DNA from: an uncultured Clostridia bacterium
GTDB taxonomy: Bacteria; Bacillota; Clostridia; TANB77; CAG-508
Assembly: GCA_934122385.1 (NCBI GenBank)
Contig: CAKOWP010000052.1
Coordinates: forward strand, 1 to 7,533
Length of the DNA stretch: 7,533 bases
Direction: 5' to 3'
Notes under the pieces: generated by a model
Seen by the model: the letters and a program-made list of their open reading frames with translations, nothing else
What the model was told of the DNA's origin: nothing
Database searches by the model: none
Position numbers and translations under genes: made by a program
Part shown: one piece after another, positions 6,139-7,533 of the stretch
How the letters are laid out: the number at the start of each line of letters is the position of its first letter
Numbering within the stretch: the first letter of the stretch is position 1

Positions 6139-6166
6139 TTGACAAAATAGAAATTTATGGTATAAT
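6139..6166 (+). promoter_or_regulatory. Strong sigma-A promoter of infC-rpmI-rplT
   Basis: A perfect TTGACA (6139-6144) and perfect TATAAT (6161-6166), spaced by 16 bases, are combined with an extended -10 TGG (6158-6160). Transcription should begin near 6172-6174. A perfect 9-bp inverted repeat (TAAATTTCT 6131-6139, AGAAATTTA 6149-6157) straddles the -35 box and could be an operator or an AT-rich coincidence. Confidence 0.92.
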
Positions 6167-6171
6167 AGTTA

Positions 6172-6305
6172 TTGTTACAAGAAGAAGCAAGAACTTCTCA
6201 CCCTAGTAAATAAGCAAAGGGTTAGAAAAATAAATATATTTTTAAGTTGAAAACTTTAAATTTATTTTTTGTGAATTGGCTTGTAACAAAAGTCAATTTT
6301 TTTAT
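6172..6305 (+). promoter_or_regulatory. infC leader attenuator (ribosomal protein L20-leader type)
   Basis: The 150-nt 5' leader of infC is structured. Its first bases TTGTTACAAG (6172-6181) pair perfectly with CTTGTAACAA (6280-6289). This closes a domain that holds an AGAAG/CTTCT hairpin (6183-6198), an ACCCT/AGGGT hairpin (6200-6222) and a long A/T stem around 6228-6267. The 3' strand of the closing helix overlaps the base and loop of a terminator (6274-6303), so closing helix and full terminator compete. In Bacillus subtilis the L20 protein binds the infC leader and causes premature termination; the Rfam family is the L20 leader. The operon context and architecture fit that model, but the match to the L20 consensus was judged by eye only. 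Confidence 0.65.
6274..6303 (+). terminator. Attenuator terminator just upstream of infC
   Basis: AATTGGC (6274-6280) pairs with GTCAATT (6292-6298), including one G-U. The stem can extend with TTG/CAA (6281-6283 with 6287-6289) above a two-base bulge. A seven-T run (6297-6303) follows. It stands only six bases before the infC Shine-Dalgarno, within the transcript, so it must act as a conditional terminator. Confidence 0.65.
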
Positions 6306-6308
6306 TAT

Positions 6309-6325
6309 GGAGGTGTTTTAACATA
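6309..6325 (+). promoter_or_regulatory. infC ribosome binding site and AUA start codon
   Basis: GGAGG at 6309-6313 is followed after 9 nt by ATA at 6323, in frame with IF3. No in-frame ATG, GTG or TTG lies between this site and GTG at 6404, and starting at 6404 would delete the first 27 conserved residues. Enterobacterial and Bacillus infC genes start with the rare codon AUU, which IF3 discriminates against to limit its own synthesis. AUA would serve the same autoregulation. Confidence 0.8.
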
Positions 6326-6832
6326 AAACAAGAATTACCAATCAATGGTCAAATTAGAGAAAAAGAAGTTCAATTAATAGGAGCAAATGGAGAAAAACTA
6401 GGAGTGGTTTCAATAAGAGAAGCTTTAGATAAAGCTGGTGAAGATAACTTAGATTTAGTATTAGTTTCACCAAATGCGAAACCAGTAGTTTGTAAAATAA
6501 TGAATTATGGAAAATATAAATTTGAGCAAGCTAAAAGGGAAAAAGAAGCTAAAAAGAAACAAAAAGTTCTAGAATTAAAAGAACTAAGAGTTACTCCAAA
6601 TATTGAAGAACACGACTTTGAATTTAAATCAAAAAATGCTAGAAAATTTTTAACTGATGGAAACAAAGTAAAAATAACAGTAAGATTTAGAGGTAGAGAA
6701 GTAAATAATTCTAAAGCAGGTGAAGTTGTTTTAAACAAATTTATCGAAAAATTAGAAGATATTGCTACAGTTGAAAAAGCACCTAAGCTAGAAGGTAGAA
6801 ATATGTTTACAATTTTAGCTAAAAAAGCGTAA
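6323..6832 (+). CDS. infC: Translation initiation factor IF-3
   Basis: Read from the ATA at 6323 the protein has 169 residues, the normal IF3 size. The N-terminal domain (about 1-75) contains INGQIREKEVQLIGANGEKL, then LDLVLVSPNAKPVVCKIMNY and GKYKFEQ. A Lys-rich linker follows (about 76-88). The C-terminal domain includes KELRVTPNIEEHDFEFKSKN, RKFLTDGNKVKITVRFRG and the end LEGRNMFTILAKKA. IF3 binds the 30S subunit, prevents premature 50S joining and checks the start codon and initiator tRNA. The standard-start reading from GTG at 6404 loses the first 27 residues and has no ribosome binding site of its own. The gene is first in the conserved infC-rpmI-rplT operon behind a strong promoter and attenuator. 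Regulation is therefore probably double: the leader attenuator and the AUA start. Confidence 0.96.
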   Translation: MKQELPINGQIREKEVQLIGANGEKLGVVSIREALDKAGEDNLDLVLVSPNAKPVVCKIMNYGKYKFEQAKREKEAKKKQKVLELKELRVTPNIEEHDFEFKSKNARKFLTDGNKVKITVRFRGREVNNSKAGEVVLNKFIEKLEDIATVEKAPKLEGRNMFTILAKKA

Positions 6833-6921
6833 TCAAGTTATCTATATTTGTTCTGATGTAGATAGCATGAAAACTGCATATAGCAGTTGAATAGATATAA
6901 AAATTTAAGGAGGGAAAACTC
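6833..6921 (+). promoter_or_regulatory. infC-rpmI intergenic segment with alternative hairpins
   Basis: This 89-base spacer holds a 6-bp hairpin (AACTGC 6872-6877 with GCAGTT 6883-6888, loop ATATA). TATCTA at 6839-6844 can pair either with TAGATA at 6859-6864 or with ATAGATA at 6891-6897, which are mutually exclusive folds. The rpmI Shine-Dalgarno AAGGAGG (6907-6913) follows. The structure may only protect or space the mRNA; a regulatory role is not shown. Confidence 0.3.
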
Positions 6922-7125
6922 ATGGCAAAATTAAAAACAAACAAAGCTGCTAAAAAAAGATATTCATTAACAGCAACAGGAAAAGTAAAAAGAACAAAAT
7001 CAAATAGAAGACATTTATTAGCTAACAAAACAAAAAGACAAAAAAAATCAGGAAAAGTTCAAAATGCTTATGCAAGTAAAACTTGTGAAAACACAATAAA
7101 AAAATTATTACCATATGGTGGATAA
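6922..7125 (+). CDS. rpmI: 50S ribosomal protein L35
   Basis: The 67-residue, very basic protein starts MAKLKTNKAAKKRYSLTATG and continues with GKVKRTKSNRRHLLANKT. It ends in IKKLLPYGG, the usual bL35 layout and length (about 64-66). L35 is a small component of the large ribosomal subunit. The ATG is preceded by AAGGAGG (6907-6913) with 8 nt spacing. It lies between infC and rplT in the conserved order. The gap to infC is 89 bases and the gap to rplT is 181 bases, both long for this operon. No anomalies are seen in the coding sequence. Confidence 0.96.
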   Translation: MAKLKTNKAAKKRYSLTATGKVKRTKSNRRHLLANKTKRQKKSGKVQNAYASKTCENTIKKLLPYGG

Positions 7126-7306
7126 TATTAAATTTGAATAGGTTAAGAATTAAAAATTAGCTGAGCTTAAAAGGTTTTGGCAGACAAAATTTTGAAAAAA
7201 ATTTGGATGACGATGAACGAGCAAAGCGAGAGATTTGTAAAATGAAAATTTATAATTTTCATTTTATGATGAACGAAACGAAGTGAAGAGAAAGGAAGGA
7301 ATAAAA
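7126..7306 (+). repeat. Unusually long rpmI-rplT spacer with hairpin between direct repeats
   Basis: These 181 bases hold no supported gene. At the centre is a perfect 13-bp hairpin, TAAAATGAAAATT (7238-7250) and AATTTTCATTTTA (7254-7266), with a three-base loop. It is flanked by a 9-bp direct repeat GATGAACGA (7212-7220 and 7268-7276), each copy leading into a GA/CG-rich run (CGAGCAAAGCGAGAG; CGAAACGAAGTGAAGAG). A CAAAATTTTG palindrome sits at 7185-7194. No T-run follows the hairpin, so it is not a terminator. Such a module looks like a small repeat inserted in the operon. The rplT Shine-Dalgarno (AAAGGAAGGA, 7291-7300) follows. Confidence 0.5.
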
Positions 7307-7533
7307 ATGGCAAGAGTAAAAACAGCAAGAACAACAAGAGCTAGACATAAAAAAGTATTAAAACAAGCAAAAGGATATTTTGGAGCAAAACATTATAGAT
7401 TCAGAAATGCAAATCAAGCAGTTATGAAATCTTTATCTTATGCATATGTAGGAAGAAAAGATAAAAAAAGTGATTTCAGAAAATTATGGATAACAAGAAT
7501 TAATGCTGCTGCAAGAATGAATGGAACAACATA
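7307..7533 (+). CDS. rplT: 50S ribosomal protein L20 (3' end outside window)
   Basis: The frame is open from ATG 7307 to the end of the window, giving 75 residues plus two bases. It starts MARVKTARTTRARHKKVLKQ and continues with AKGYFGAKHYRFRNANQAV, then KDKKSDFRKLWITRINAAAR and MNGTT, the bL20 pattern. The family is about 117-119 residues long, so roughly 40 are missing beyond the edge. L20 binds 23S rRNA early in 50S assembly and in low-GC Gram-positive bacteria also represses its own operon through the infC leader. The ribosome binding site AAAGGAAGGA (7291-7300) ends 6 nt before the ATG. Confidence 0.96.
   Translation, partial: MARVKTARTTRARHKKVLKQAKGYFGAKHYRFRNANQAVMKSLSYAYVGRKDKKSDFRKLWITRINAAARMNGTT

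Noticed and set aside
6404..6832. IF3 starting at GTG 6404
   Set aside because: It lacks a ribosome binding site and the first 27 conserved residues of IF3, which are present in frame upstream from 6323.
6819..7028. Minus-strand frame overlapping infC end and rpmI
   Set aside because: It is antisense to L35 and the intergenic region, with no supporting signal.

Overview
The window is strongly AT-rich. It reads as chromosomal DNA of a low-GC Gram-positive bacterium, most likely an uncultured, gut-type member of the Clostridia (Bacillota). Supporting signs are purine-rich Shine-Dalgarno sites, near-consensus sigma-A promoters, a leader-controlled infC-rpmI-rplT operon, and a pilin-like surface protein with a GITLIALIITI-type N-terminus. 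TGA is used as a stop and Trp is TGG, so the standard bacterial code applies. The taxon is an inference from style; no rRNA is present.

Layout. (1) 1-192: the 3' end of clpX, closed by an intrinsic terminator. (2) 217-1998: argS, driven by a promoter whose -35 box lies inside the clpX terminator. (3) 2001-2118: a near-perfect 54-bp hairpin made of repeated 20-bp units, filling the whole gap between the convergent argS and SPFH genes. (4) 3569-2115, minus strand: nfeD followed by an SPFH/stomatin-family gene, a classic membrane-microdomain pair. (5) 3585-3824: a divergent promoter region. (6) 3825-5741: a large secreted or surface protein with a prepilin-like N-terminus and two almost identical LamG-like repeats. 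(7) 5742-6138: gene-poor, AT-rich DNA with a hairpin, a candidate promoter and a possible 16-residue peptide gene. (8) 6139 to the end: the translation operon infC-rpmI-rplT, with a consensus promoter, a structured leader ending in a terminator (an L20-leader-type attenuator) and an infC gene that appears to start with AUA. rplT runs off the end of the window.

How the parts work together. clpX, argS and infC-rpmI-rplT are housekeeping genes for proteolysis and translation. nfeD and the SPFH gene probably act as one membrane complex. The pilin-like gene is the accessory element, bounded by promoters and AT-rich spacers. I found no CRISPR array, complete insertion sequence, tRNA or rRNA. The features most worth attention are the argS/SPFH palindrome, the internal duplication in the surface protein, the non-canonical infC start with its attenuator, and the unusually long rpmI-rplT spacer containing a hairpin between short direct repeats.
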